A DNA stretch of 64,000 nt from Avimuribaculum sp964395975 (GCA_964395975.1 CAYNBZ010000005.1:1-64000); one strand, 5' to 3'; positions 18,047-26,926 are shown, numbered from the stretch's first letter. Notes: generated from the sequence alone by a model not told the origin. Numbers and translations: made by a program.

Positions 18047-21000
18047 ATGCCCCTGTATCGAGCCAATATTGATTGTTGACCCCTAAACTTTGTATATTTA
18101 TTTCGATATACCCTTCTCCTATGTCAGATCCATATTTGTCTGTAATGGCTGTTACTGATAGTTGCTCCTTGTTGTCAGGGTCTTGTTCGATAGTGATATA
18201 ATATGGCATGCGCAGTCGCATATCGTCTATCATGTCTTTGACCTTTGCCTGCACTTGCAAATCCGTCATGGATATTCCGTCTTTGGAAGCTTTGGCCCGC
18301 AAGCGTTCACCTATTTTATTCTCATTGAAATCTATCACATACAGCTCACGTGAAGGATATGAATCAATGCCAAGCTGTCGGATATTTAGCCGGAGTGGGA
18401 GTGAACTTACCATTAATTCACCGGAAGATTTCTGTGGCGTAATGAAATATTCGATTGGTAAACCCTCACGTAAACCCTCACGTGAAGCCTCGATGTAATT
18501 AATTACCGGCTTTAGCTTTTCATCAAGTTTGCTTTTATCGAGAACAAAACGATCTAAATTTCCTAATGATGTGGCATAATATCCAATAAGTGCTCCCATG
18601 GCGACAATCGTCTTTGGATTGGTGATGTGACCTGTATTTTCACTAAATGGATACCAATATCCAACAAAATAATTATTAAGTAATATCAATCTGTTGGGCG
18701 AAACCGGGTAATATTTCAAAAAAATGTTTCTGATTGGTGCTAACGATGATGGCCTACCGGAAAGCAAAACAATATTGCAATTATAGGAGAACATTATTGT
18801 TGCAATCTTTTTAAGCAACGGCTCGAAAGCTTTTCTCACTACTTCTGACACACATTCATTGTCATATCTCCATTCTAATTCTTCAAGTGTAAAACCAAAG
18901 AAAGCTTCAAACCCTTTTTTTATACGTAAATTTGGCTCATTATCTTCGAATACATCCTTATAGCGTATAACACAATTTTGTGTCTGCTTTGACAACAAAT
19001 CAAGAAATTTGTACATCAAAGGGATTGAGTATTGCATATTGAAGTCGCGTCTCAATTTACGATCTGCAATTGTTTGGCCTGTATGGTCTGGTCCGAAGAA
19101 GTTGCGCAATATTTGTCTGTATTCTTGTTCTGTTTTGTCTTGGAGATGCTCACGCAGTGCGCTTGTCTGTGAAAAGAACATGATATGTTTTATAAGTTCA
19201 TTCAACATGTCATCTCCGGCATAATAGTAGCTATCATAAAACAGAGGATCTGGTTGAATAGTCGTTACATCCCCCGAAGTGTATGTGTAACGGCTTATCA
19301 TCAAATCGGAAGTGCCGGCACCAATATCAAGAGAACCTATCGTCAGGTGAGGCTGTTTTTCGCCTTCTCCTTTTTCACCGTAAAGATTAAAGAATTCTTG
19401 GCAATTACCTTTGTATTTGTAGCCCACTTCACCATATACGTAAACAAGTTGTGAACAGGTGGCTTCGTCGTAATACCATTTGCTCTCTTTGTCTTTAAGG
19501 GAAGGCACTGATGGAATAATGTCAACCTTGTGTTCTGCTCCATTGAACTTGTTAAGCAGTTTGGTTGCATCAGAAGCACATTTGACCAATGCCTCGCGTT
19601 CCAATTTAGACATTGCCGTTGGACAGGTGATGATGATGCGCCTGATACGTCGCGGCATGTTTTTGTCACCTCTGTCGGTTCTGTATTTGTCGCTATTTAT
19701 TTGCATTTCAGCTTGTGACAGCATTTCTAGGAAAGCAAAGGTCATCATTGAACGGCGGGAATAATGGTAAGACTGACCTCCAATTTCTACTAAAGCAAGA
19801 TTGCCGTTGCTCTGCAATTGCTCGCTAATGCCCGGTATATTTAATATATGGCTGTCTTTTTCGCCTTCAAGCGTTATGAATTGCCATTCTTCCTTACTCT
19901 TTTTGCCATCCCATAAATAACGTTTTGGACTTGACATGGTGGAATACTTTTCTTGACTGGTATTTGTTTCAGAAGCCTTATGTATTAATGAAATGGCTTC
20001 TTGTCCGAGCCGAGCAAAGCTCGGATATACAAACTGATGGCTTCCTTGAATGCCAAAATCACCAAAATCGACTTTACGTAGAGCCAAACGCATGTCAAAA
20101 GGATTCTGGTATGTCACTATTTCACCCTTGTTGTCATTCATTAGAGTAAAGTCAATCAATTGTAATTGACAAACCTGATTAAAATTTGAGTTGTCTTCTA
20201 CCAATAATGCAGATGTTCTTGAATTTCCAATGTCAACAACCATATCGACATCTTTTACCACAGTTCCCTTATCTCGGTAAAAAATGATTTGTGGAAATAG
20301 TTTTTTTTGTGCAATATAGTCAATCAGTAGGAAGTAGGTCGCTATATAAGTCAATTTGTTGCCATGTTTGATTTTGCCAACGCTTGATAATTCGGGATGC
20401 ACCAACTTAAACAGATAGTTATTTATGTATTCCCATTTGGGATTGGGAGAACAAAAATCCATCAATTGAAACTCATGCGAGCAAACGTCAAACTTAAGAT
20501 CCGTTGCAAATTGGTCGGGAAAGACAGGACACTCTTCATATTTGTCTGTGGTCTCTTTTACCCTTGTGTCTAAAGCAAGTATGACTTTATATTTTTTCAC
20601 TCCGTCCTCGTTGTGTATAGGCAGAAGCTTAAAACGACTCCAATTGAGCGAACCAAATTTGAATTTTGTTTTACTGCGATGGTAGAAATAGGGAATAGGC
20701 AACCATTTGTTTTCAAATTTAGATAAAAGGTTTGTTTTATCGGCAAAGTTAAGTTTAAAAATATTGCCGCCAGCTTGCATCTCATCATCAATCATTATGG
20801 GTTTAATGCCTTCATCGTATAAATCCTGTACACTAAATCCCTCTTCGGTTTTAAATATTTGCAAATAACCATTTTCAAAGAGTTTCTTTTTATTGTAAAA
20901 ATATCGATTCGTTTCATCGTTGATTTCTTGAACCAAATCCAAAGTCCATTCTCCATCCTCGGTGTTATACCATTCATGAAACCATAATTGGAACTTCTCC

Positions 21001-21068
21001 TTTGTATTAATTTCAAAAGGGAAAGAAGTTATATGGATGCCAGTATTTGCAACAACTGTATATATCAT
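18033..21068 (-). CDS. SrfB-like actin/Hsp70-fold ATPase, first gene of the operon
   Basis: The 1011-residue product carries the three nucleotide-binding motifs of the actin-Hsp70-sugar kinase fold: phosphate-1 DIGNSRTSALL at about 279-289, phosphate-2 DIGAGTSDLM at about 581-590, and an adenosine motif LLSGRPSSLAPIR at about 768-780. The motif order, large size and SrfC-like partner agree with the SrfB virulence-factor family. The N-terminal 270 residues are specific to this family. No signal or membrane helix is present. It is the first gene of an eleven-gene operon. Its ATG at 21068 lies 18 nt from the left inverted repeat of a probable invertible promoter segment. No promoter box facing it is seen in the present orientation. 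Its cellular role is not known. Confidence 0.85.
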   Translation of the reverse strand: MIYTVVANTGIHITSFPFEINTKEKFQLWFHEWYNTEDGEWTLDLVQEINDETNRYFYNKKKLFENGYLQIFKTEEGFSVQDLYDEGIKPIMIDDEMQAGGNIFKLNFADKTNLLSKFENKWLPIPYFYHRSKTKFKFGSLNWSRFKLLPIHNEDGVKKYKVILALDTRVKETTDKYEECPVFPDQFATDLKFDVCSHEFQLMDFCSPNPKWEYINNYLFKLVHPELSSVGKIKHGNKLTYIATYFLLIDYIAQKKLFPQIIFYRDKGTVVKDVDMVVDIGNSRTSALLVEDNSNFNQVCQLQLIDFTLMNDNKGEIVTYQNPFDMRLALRKVDFGDFGIQGSHQFVYPSFARLGQEAISLIHKASETNTSQEKYSTMSSPKRYLWDGKKSKEEWQFITLEGEKDSHILNIPGISEQLQSNGNLALVEIGGQSYHYSRRSMMTFAFLEMLSQAEMQINSDKYRTDRGDKNMPRRIRRIIITCPTAMSKLEREALVKCASDATKLLNKFNGAEHKVDIIPSVPSLKDKESKWYYDEATCSQLVYVYGEVGYKYKGNCQEFFNLYGEKGEGEKQPHLTIGSLDIGAGTSDLMISRYTYTSGDVTTIQPDPLFYDSYYYAGDDMLNELIKHIMFFSQTSALREHLQDKTEQEYRQILRNFFGPDHTGQTIADRKLRRDFNMQYSIPLMYKFLDLLSKQTQNCVIRYKDVFEDNEPNLRIKKGFEAFFGFTLEELEWRYDNECVSEVVRKAFEPLLKKIATIMFSYNCNIVLLSGRPSSLAPIRNIFLKYYPVSPNRLILLNNYFVGYWYPFSENTGHITNPKTIVAMGALIGYYATSLGNLDRFVLDKSKLDEKLKPVINYIEASREGLREGLPIEYFITPQKSSGELMVSSLPLRLNIRQLGIDSYPSRELYVIDFNENKIGERLRAKASKDGISMTDLQVQAKVKDMIDDMRLRMPYYITIEQDPDNKEQLSVTAITDKYGSDIGEGYIEINIQSLGVNNQYWLDTGAFEIQ

Positions 21069-21086
21069 ATTTACTAATGATTAATC

Positions 21087-21106
21087 TACCTACTCTTAAG
21101 AAGAGT
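21087..21106 (+). repeat. left inverted repeat of the invertible segment (IRL)
   Basis: A 20-nt sequence, TACC followed by TACTCTTAAGAAGAGT, has its reverse complement at 21254-21273 with 19 of 20 matches; the inner 16 nt are identical. The core is itself nearly palindromic around TTAAG. It sits 18 nt upstream of the SrfB-like start codon. Confidence 0.85.
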
Positions 21107-21253
21107 TAGTACATTGTTGTATCTGCTTGATTTCATTATTCAGAAATCAGAATTTTGATATATTTCACCAAACTTTTTATTAAAACCAATTGTATCTTTT
21201 TAAATGGAAAGTGTAATTATTGCAAAATATTCGTATCTTTGTGTGAAAGATGT
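21107..21253 (+). other. probable invertible promoter segment (147 bp)
   Basis: This AT-rich segment lies between the two inverted repeats and next to a tyrosine recombinase gene. It contains one TAnnTTTG promoter box (21234-21241) directed rightward, and I see no CAAAnnTA box that would drive the operon leftward. Inversion would move the box to about 21119-21126 on the minus strand, with a start near 21112 and a leader of about 44 nt to the operon's first ATG. This arrangement is the classic Bacteroidota phase-variation switch. The present state would be OFF for the operon. Confidence 0.75.
21234..21241 (+). promoter_or_regulatory. promoter -7 box inside the invertible segment
   Basis: TATCTTTG matches TAnnTTTG. 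The -33 region is weak. In the shown orientation the transcript would start near 21248, cross the right repeat and run antisense into the 3' end of the recombinase gene. Confidence 0.65.
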
Positions 21254-21273
21254 ACTCTTCTTAAGAGTAAGTA
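21254..21273 (-). repeat. right inverted repeat of the invertible segment (IRR)
   Basis: On the minus strand this reads TACT followed by TACTCTTAAGAAGAGT, one mismatch from the left repeat at 21087-21106. It ends 20 nt before the stop codon of the recombinase gene. Confidence 0.85.
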
Positions 21274-21293
21274 TGGATTGCTAAACAGTAGTA

Positions 21294-22517
21294 TTATTTC
21301 CCTTTGTCTATTAGATTTAAGATTTTGCTATTGGCCTTGTCCACTATATTACCTTGAATAGAAGACAGATAAATTCGTGTTGTTTCTTCGGAGTCATGTC
21401 CCATGCCTAAACTAATCGCACGTAAAGGTACATTCTTATCTTGTGCTATGCTAGCCCAAGAATGACGCGCTACATACAGACTTAACGGTATGGTAATTCC
21501 TGCCAATTGAGCTATCTTCTTTAATCTCCGATTTATTATAAGCATTTTGTTAAGATATTGTTTTCTTTCAGTGCCGTCCCGTCTTTTAATAATCGGTATT
21601 AAGAACTCATTGTTTTCATTGAAATATTTTTTTACAATCTCATCCATATTATTCTCCCATTTTACAATCAACTGCTGACCAGTCTTTTTCCTGTTGTAAA
21701 TGACAAATCCTCCTGATAAGTCACTTTTTTTAAGATATGCAATGTCGATGAATGACATACCTCTCATATAGAAAGAAAACATGAACACATCTCTGGCAAA
21801 ATCGAGAGGAGGCTGTTTGTTCAGATCCAATTCTTTGATTCGTTTAATTTCATCAAGACTAAGTGCACGTTTGGCTGTTTTATCTACGCCTGTATAAACT
21901 CTTTTAAATGGTTTAACCTGCTCTGTTAATCCCTCTTCAACTGCACGATTATAAATGCTCCGTAATGTCCTCATATAAAATGAGGTTGTGTTACGACACA
22001 AATTGGACATTCGCATGAAGCGTTCGTATTGTTCTATCAAACTGTCGTCAATCATATTAAAATACATGTCATTGTTTTTCTTGAATCTCATGAAGCTGTG
22101 TAATACTTGACGGTATATTTCACTTGTTCGCTCTTTGCCGGAAATGTAAAGCCTGTCGATTTGTTTATTAATATATTCAAATACAGAAACTCTATTAGAC
22201 ACAGAAGCATAATAATATCTGACAATATCTTCAGCAGTAAATTGTAACTCGCTATCTTCCAGTTTTTTTATAATATTAGAAATGCAGGCTCTTTCCCAAT
22301 TGATTTTATTTCGGATTGATGTCAATATTTTGTGTCTATTACCTAAAACTTGTGATAGATGAACTATTTCATTTTGTTCTTCATCCCATTCGGACTCCAA
22401 TATGTGATAGGAGGTCTTGATTTGTTTAACTACTCTTTTATGAATAACTTGAAAGTACAAAGAACCCTCTTTATTTGGCACTGAGGGTTCTCTAAATTTT
22501 AATTTAACAGATGTCAT
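21294..22517 (-). CDS. tyrosine recombinase (Bacteroidota integrase/invertase family)
   Basis: The 407-residue protein has an N-terminal arm-binding-like domain (about 1-90), a SAM-like core-binding domain (about 105-200) and a catalytic domain. The catalytic set is present: Arg252 in MRGMSF, Lys near 277, Arg351 and His352 in VARHSWAS, His374 in GMGHDSEETT and Tyr383 in RIYLSS. It cuts and rejoins DNA through a covalent phosphotyrosine link. Enzymes of this size and build act both as mobile-element integrases and as local DNA invertases in Bacteroides. Its 3' end lies 20 nt from the right inverted repeat, so inversion of 21107-21253 is the most likely job. No clear promoter box was found upstream. 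Confidence 0.93.
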   Translation of the reverse strand: MTSVKLKFREPSVPNKEGSLYFQVIHKRVVKQIKTSYHILESEWDEEQNEIVHLSQVLGNRHKILTSIRNKINWERACISNIIKKLEDSELQFTAEDIVRYYYASVSNRVSVFEYINKQIDRLYISGKERTSEIYRQVLHSFMRFKKNNDMYFNMIDDSLIEQYERFMRMSNLCRNTTSFYMRTLRSIYNRAVEEGLTEQVKPFKRVYTGVDKTAKRALSLDEIKRIKELDLNKQPPLDFARDVFMFSFYMRGMSFIDIAYLKKSDLSGGFVIYNRKKTGQQLIVKWENNMDEIVKKYFNENNEFLIPIIKRRDGTERKQYLNKMLIINRRLKKIAQLAGITIPLSLYVARHSWASIAQDKNVPLRAISLGMGHDSEETTRIYLSSIQGNIVDKANSKILNLIDKGK

Positions 22518-23108
22518 ATCGTCTACTATATTTTACTTTGAATTTTTGTATCTCGTTAATTATAATGATTTTTTGCAAATAAGAAGATAAATAGCTTGGT
22601 CATTATACAAGTCTTTGTTGGCGCAAAGAATGCCACATGATGTACATTTCTGAGAGGCCTTCCGCAATTAAATCTTTGTACATTGCTTGCGAAGTAAGGA
22701 TGTTATTGCTTAATTTTGGCGGCACTCGGCATCATTGGAATAAAAATTGATATTGTGTTTCCTGCAAATATGCTGTTACATTGCATTCAGGCATTTCCAA
22801 ACGAGGTTTTTGGGACGGTCATTCAGTGAGGGAAGATTATTTTGCTTGTTTTATGATTTTAATAGCATTGTTACTTTGTTGTAATATATTGACGATATTT
22901 TTGCAGCGTTAATAAAGGCTTGATACTTCACACCTTCTAATATGAGTTGGTTAATACGATAAAAATGGTGTATTGATACAATCGCAATGCATTCTGTAAA
23001 TATCGTTATGAAATGGTCTCCTGCAGTGATTGCATGGGACTTTTTCTTGGTGGTTGAGGTTGTAACTGGTTGCCATTTGTAACTGTTCCATATTCTCGGA
23101 ATTATCCG
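22518..23108. other. 591-nt stretch without a supported gene
   Basis: This AT-rich region between the recombinase and the small Ig-like gene has no long frame. A 26-codon frame on the minus strand (22603-22683) has no support beyond being open. I see no tRNA, repeat or clear terminator. It may be decayed island sequence. Confidence 0.5.
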
Positions 23109-23116
23109 TAACTTTG
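23109..23116 (+). promoter_or_regulatory. promoter -7 box for the 23139 gene
   Basis: TAACTTTG followed by GCA matches the Bacteroidota -7 consensus. The start would be near 23123, giving a leader of about 16 nt to the GTG at 23139. The same transcript could cover the C_GCAxxG_C_C gene. Confidence 0.6.
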
Positions 23117-23138
23117 CATATCTATATCATTAATAATA

Positions 23139-23387
23139 GTGAAAAGAATACTTTCAATAGTAGCCACACCTTATTGGTTATTAATATATGTAAAAGCCGA
23201 TGGCGACTGGACGATGACCATTATCGATATAAACGATGTAGAGGTGGCTCAGGTTGAGACAAATGGAGGAAAAGCGGTTTGGAATGGGTGTAGTAGTGAT
23301 GGTAAGCGTGTCGATCCCGGAGTTTATTACATTTGTGCCATAACCAACACAGTAGGAGAGAATCGAATAAAAATTGGGCGAATTTAG
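23139..23387 (+). CDS. small secreted Ig-like (FlgD/T9SS C-terminal-like) protein
   Basis: The 82-residue frame starts at GTG 23139 and opens with a possible signal peptide (about residues 1-20). The rest resembles one FlgD-type Ig-like repeat: V-x-x-G...WNG-x-x-x-DG-x-x-V-x-PGVYY, as found at the C-terminus of secreted Bacteroidota proteins. Normally such a domain ends a much longer protein, so this could be a small stand-alone protein or the 3' remnant of a larger gene. A promoter box 23 nt upstream argues for the former. It lies 21 nt before the next gene and may be co-transcribed with it. No function can be assigned. Confidence 0.6.
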   Translation: MKRILSIVATPYWLLIYVKADGDWTMTIIDINDVEVAQVETNGGKAVWNGCSSDGKRVDPGVYYICAITNTVGENRIKIGRI

Positions 23388-23408
23388 AATAATAAAATAG
23401 GACGTGCA

Positions 23409-23897
23409 ATGAAGAAATTAAATGCTGATGAGCGTGAGCGGCGAGGAATGGATAACTTCTTGAAAGGGTACAATTGCTCGCAGGCGGTGGTTTTAGCTTT
23501 TGCCGATGTGTATGGGTTGAGTGAAGACATGGCATTGCGCTGTTCTGCATCATTTGGCGCAGGCATAGGTCGCATGAGGCTTACCTGCGGTGGTGCAAAT
23601 GGTATGTTCTTGCTTGCAGGGTTTGAAAATGGTTCGGTTGTTGCCGGCGATTTAAAGGGACGAGGCGATAATTATCAATTGGTGCAAGATCTTGCAGCAC
23701 GATTCAGGGAAGAAGCCGGCTCGTTGACCTGTGCGGAATTGCTCGGATTGAAATCTATGCAAAAAGAGGGTGTTATGCCTTGTGAACGAACACCGGAGTA
23801 TTATCGGAAACGACCATGTGTGAAGATGGTCGGTTTAGGTTGCCGTATATATGCTGAAGTGTTGAATAGCCGACATGGATATTCCAACAATGGATAG
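23409..23897 (+). CDS. C_GCAxxG_C_C family protein
   Basis: The 162-residue protein matches the C_GCAxxG_C_C family. The N-terminal motif is GYNCSQAVVLAFAD, followed by SFGAGIGRMRLTCGG-x-NG, and a conserved Cys-rich C-terminus follows (LTCAELLG and RPCVKMVGLGC). The conserved cysteines suggest metal or redox chemistry, but no member has a settled function that I know. It has no signal or membrane helix. It lies 21 nt after the small Ig-like gene and 49 nt before the antiporter gene. Members are common in gut Bacteroidales and clostridia. Confidence 0.85.
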   Translation: MKKLNADERERRGMDNFLKGYNCSQAVVLAFADVYGLSEDMALRCSASFGAGIGRMRLTCGGANGMFLLAGFENGSVVAGDLKGRGDNYQLVQDLAARFREEAGSLTCAELLGLKSMQKEGVMPCERTPEYYRKRPCVKMVGLGCRIYAEVLNSRHGYSNNG

Positions 23898-23946
23898 GGA
23901 GGCTAATACCAAAATATAAAATTATTAACTAAAAATAGTATCAAAC

Positions 23947-25416
23947 ATGATAATGGCTGAAAATTTCCTATTGATAGGTTCAATATTGATATTCATCAGT
24001 ATTCTTATAAGCAAGGCAAGTTACAAATTCGGGATTCCTACGTTATTCTTATTCTTATTGATAGGCATGTTTTTTGGTAGTGACGGCTTGGGCATTCAAT
24101 TTAACAGTGCCTCGGACGCACAGTTTATAGGCATGATGGCGTTGAGTATCATTTTGTTTTCTGGCGGAATGGATACCAAGATATCTGAAGTAAGGCCTGT
24201 AATGGCTCAGGGGGTATTACTGTCGACTGTGGGGGTGTTGCTGACGACTATCCTTACGGGGCTTTTCATTTTTTATATGTCAAGGTGGAATAGTGCTAAT
24301 ATCCAGATGGGAATCCTTACGTCGATGCTTCTTGCTGCTACTATGTCTTCGACCGACTCAGCATCGGTGTTCAATTTGCTCAGGTCGCAACGAATGAACC
24401 TGAAATATAATTTGCGGCCTATGCTCGAACTTGAGAGCGGAAGTAACGATCCAATGGCTTATATGCTTACTATAGTGCTTATTCAGGTCATAAATGTCAG
24501 TGGAGAGTGGAGCCTTGGAATCGTTGCTCGCGATTTTGGTTTGCAATTCCTTTTTGGAGGAGTAATCGGATATGCTGCAGGACGTTTTTGCGTATGGCTC
24601 ATAAACAAGGTTAATCTGTCCAATACGTCGTTATATCCTATTCTATTGTTAAGCTTGGTGTTTATTATATTTACTGTCACCGATTTGGTAAAAGGGAACG
24701 GCTATCTTGCGGTGTATATAGCCGGTGTGGTTGTAGGCAATGCCAAACTTGTCAACCGCAAGGAAATAAATACCTTTATGAATGGATTGACATGGCTTGT
24801 GCAGATAGTCATGTTCCTTTCTTTAGGTTTGCTTGTTAATCCTCATGAAATGCTCGACATGGCGGGTAGTGCATTGTTGATAGGCGTGTTTATGATTTTG
24901 GTGGCTCGTCCATTGAGTGTATTTGCCTGTTTGTTTCCTTTCCGCAAAATGAACAATAAGGCACGTGTATTTGTTTCGTGGGTAGGATTGAGAGGTGCCG
25001 TACCCATCATCTTTGCCACTTATCCGGTTGTGGCCAATGTGCCGGGTGCTTCTTATTTGTTTAACATTGTATTTTTTATCACACTGCTGTCACTGTTATT
25101 GCAGGGCATGACCATTTCGGCAATGGCTCGATGGTTGAAACTCGATTTGCCGCTGGAGAATGAAGGAAATGAATTTGGAGTTGAAATTCCCGAAGAAATA
25201 GATACTCAACTTGAAGATGTGACATTGACAGCCGAGAAACTTGCCAATGGCAACAGGCTTGCCGATATGAATTTACCTGTGGGAACTTTGGTGATGCTTG
25301 TCAAGCGCGGCAATGAATTTATGATACCTAATGGTCAGCTTGAACTGCATGTTGGCGATAAACTGTTAGTTATTTCTGAGAATCGTCGACAAACTTCTAT
25401 CGCCGATAAGTTTTAA
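23947..25416 (+). CDS. potassium/proton antiporter, CPA1 family (NhaP2/CvrA type)
   Basis: The 489-residue protein has about 12-13 membrane helices across residues 5-400 and typical CPA1 motifs, such as STDSASVFNLLRS and ELESGSNDPMAYMLT, which hold the conserved acidic residue of the ion path. The C-terminal part (about 425-489) is a TrkA-C/RCK-C domain (DMNLPVGTLVMLVKRG ... GDKLLVIS), expected to bind a nucleotide or other ligand. Such proteins exchange K+ (or Na+) for H+ across the inner membrane. The start at 23947 has a second Met at codon 3, so 23953 is an alternative. No operon partner is obvious. Confidence 0.92.
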   Translation: MIMAENFLLIGSILIFISILISKASYKFGIPTLFLFLLIGMFFGSDGLGIQFNSASDAQFIGMMALSIILFSGGMDTKISEVRPVMAQGVLLSTVGVLLTTILTGLFIFYMSRWNSANIQMGILTSMLLAATMSSTDSASVFNLLRSQRMNLKYNLRPMLELESGSNDPMAYMLTIVLIQVINVSGEWSLGIVARDFGLQFLFGGVIGYAAGRFCVWLINKVNLSNTSLYPILLLSLVFIIFTVTDLVKGNGYLAVYIAGVVVGNAKLVNRKEINTFMNGLTWLVQIVMFLSLGLLVNPHEMLDMAGSALLIGVFMILVARPLSVFACLFPFRKMNNKARVFVSWVGLRGAVPIIFATYPVVANVPGASYLFNIVFFITLLSLLLQGMTISAMARWLKLDLPLENEGNEFGVEIPEEIDTQLEDVTLTAEKLANGNRLADMNLPVGTLVMLVKRGNEFMIPNGQLELHVGDKLLVISENRRQTSIADKF

Positions 25417-25552
25417 ATTGTTTCACATATTGCAATGAATTTTAGACATTCATCGTATTTTATTTTTCTTTTTTGTGCCGATTGATTGCTTATTTGTCCG
25501 TTATTTAGTAATTTAGCAAATGAAATTTTTTAAACAGTTTAATTTTAATAAT

Positions 25553-25915
25553 ATGCCAAGCAAACGATCGCTTAAAAAATCAATCAGATATGCTTGCGGT
25601 AATGTCGCAGGTGAATGTATTTTTGCTAACCTAAGGCTTGAAGGCCTTGATCAAGATAAAGTTGAAAGTCTTGTATGTCAGACTGCTTTATTGCAAGAAA
25701 CAACTATTGTGAAAGTGACTGCCAAATTTGATAAGAAAGTCAAGGAATATGCCGATGCCAAGGCTTATCGCAAGGCTCGCAGAGAATATTTCAAGGCTTA
25801 TTATGCTGCATTAAGAAAAGACTTTTATGATAGTGTGAAGCATCTTGTTGAGGAAATGAACACAATGCTTACTCCTGCTCAAAAAGAGGAGAACAAAAAA
25901 GAGGCCGTCGAATAA
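25553..25915 (+). CDS. conserved Bacteroidales protein of unknown function
   Basis: An ATG at 25520 is in frame, but I prefer 25553, where the product begins MPSKRSLKKSIRYACG, the kind of start seen in Bacteroidales relatives; the sequence before it may be leader. The product of about 120 residues is helical and strongly basic in the middle (KAYRKARREYFKAYYAALRKD) with an acidic, Lys/Glu-rich tail. It has no signal, membrane helix or known motif. It stands alone between the antiporter and the nitrilase gene. The function is unknown. Confidence 0.75.
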   Translation: MPSKRSLKKSIRYACGNVAGECIFANLRLEGLDQDKVESLVCQTALLQETTIVKVTAKFDKKVKEYADAKAYRKARREYFKAYYAALRKDFYDSVKHLVEEMNTMLTPAQKEENKKEAVE

Positions 25916-26015
25916 AGGTCTTGATATTATTTGCAAAGAGATTTTTTCATAAGCGTGAAAGACTGTTGCGGTGGTTGGTCTTTCACGCTTTTTATCACAT
26001 TACAAAAAAGAAAAT

Positions 26016-26837
26016 ATGAATAATAACCTGAATGTAGCCATCATAGAATATGACATCGCATGGGGTGACAAAGAAGCTAACTTGGCCATAGTGAGTGATG
26101 CCATGGCACAAATGCCACATGAAACAGATGTTGTAGTACTCCCTGAGATGTTTTCAACCGGATTCGTGACAGAGAATAAAGATGGCATTGCAACTTCTCT
26201 TGCCGAACGTAATACTCAAAATTCCATTCGCCAACTACATGCCCTTGCAGCGGCTCATAGTGTTGCTATAACCGGTAGTTTCCTTGCCAATACGGCAAGC
26301 CAGCTTTATAATCGTGCATTTTTTATTGAGCCTAATGGTGAAGAAGTGTTTTACGATAAGCGTCATTTGTTTCGCATGGGTAGCGAAACCGATATTTATA
26401 GTTGCGGAGTTACTTTTGCTCCGGTTGTCAGATTCCGCGGATGGGACATAAAGATTATTGTTTGTTACGATTTACGTTTCCCGGCTTGGTGCAGGAATAG
26501 GTTTGACAAGAATCGGTCATATGATTTGTTGGTAACCGTGGCCAATTGGCCCAAGGTAAGGCATCATACATGGAACACATTGCTTATGGCGCGTGCAATG
26601 GAAAATTTGAGTTATGTATGTGGAGCCAATCGTTGTGGAGTTGACTTGCAAGGCATCGATTACGCATCAGGCTCATCGGCATTGTATGATTTTAAAGGGC
26701 AGCCATGTGCGGTTAAGACTACGCGGTTAGAAAAGGGGTGTATATTAAGTTATACCCTTGATTATTCGGCACTGAAGCACTTTAGGGAAAAGTTTCCGGT
26801 ATGGAAAGATTTCGATAATTTCGAGCTTAAACTTTGA
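26016..26837 (+). CDS. nitrilase-family amidohydrolase (omega-amidase-like)
   Basis: The 273-residue product carries the Glu-Lys-Cys triad of the carbon-nitrogen hydrolase family: Glu in VVLPEMFSTGF (about residue 44), Lys in YDKRHLF (about 110), and Cys in IIVCYDLRFP (about 145). The pattern and length are those of omega-amidases such as YafV, which hydrolyse alpha-ketoglutaramate or similar amides in the cytoplasm, as repair or in methionine salvage. I took the ATG at 26016, because it opens directly into the conserved first strand (NVAIIEYD); a longer frame from 25971 adds only unconserved residues. A bidirectional terminator follows at 26881-26926. Confidence 0.9.
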   Translation: MNNNLNVAIIEYDIAWGDKEANLAIVSDAMAQMPHETDVVVLPEMFSTGFVTENKDGIATSLAERNTQNSIRQLHALAAAHSVAITGSFLANTASQLYNRAFFIEPNGEEVFYDKRHLFRMGSETDIYSCGVTFAPVVRFRGWDIKIIVCYDLRFPAWCRNRFDKNRSYDLLVTVANWPKVRHHTWNTLLMARAMENLSYVCGANRCGVDLQGIDYASGSSALYDFKGQPCAVKTTRLEKGCILSYTLDYSALKHFREKFPVWKDFDNFELKL

Positions 26838-26880
26838 TGGTAATTCATGGTTCATGTCCGGTTGAATAAGTTTACAAAAA

Positions 26881-26926
26881 AATAGCTTCGGTGTGAAGAA
26901 AATCTTTACCGAAGCTATTTTTATAA
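26881..26926 (+). terminator. bidirectional terminator between the amidase gene and rplI
   Basis: AATAGCTTCGGT (26881-26892) pairs with ACCGAAGCTATT (26908-26919), flanked by A-runs on the left and T-runs on the right. It can serve the plus-strand amidase gene and the minus-strand ribosomal operon. Confidence 0.85.

Noticed and set aside
21294..22517. Recombinase read as the integrase of a conventional integrative element
   Set aside because: No tRNA or direct repeat is seen at the island ends, while inverted repeats and a promoter lie beside the gene; inversion explains more. Integration is not fully excluded.
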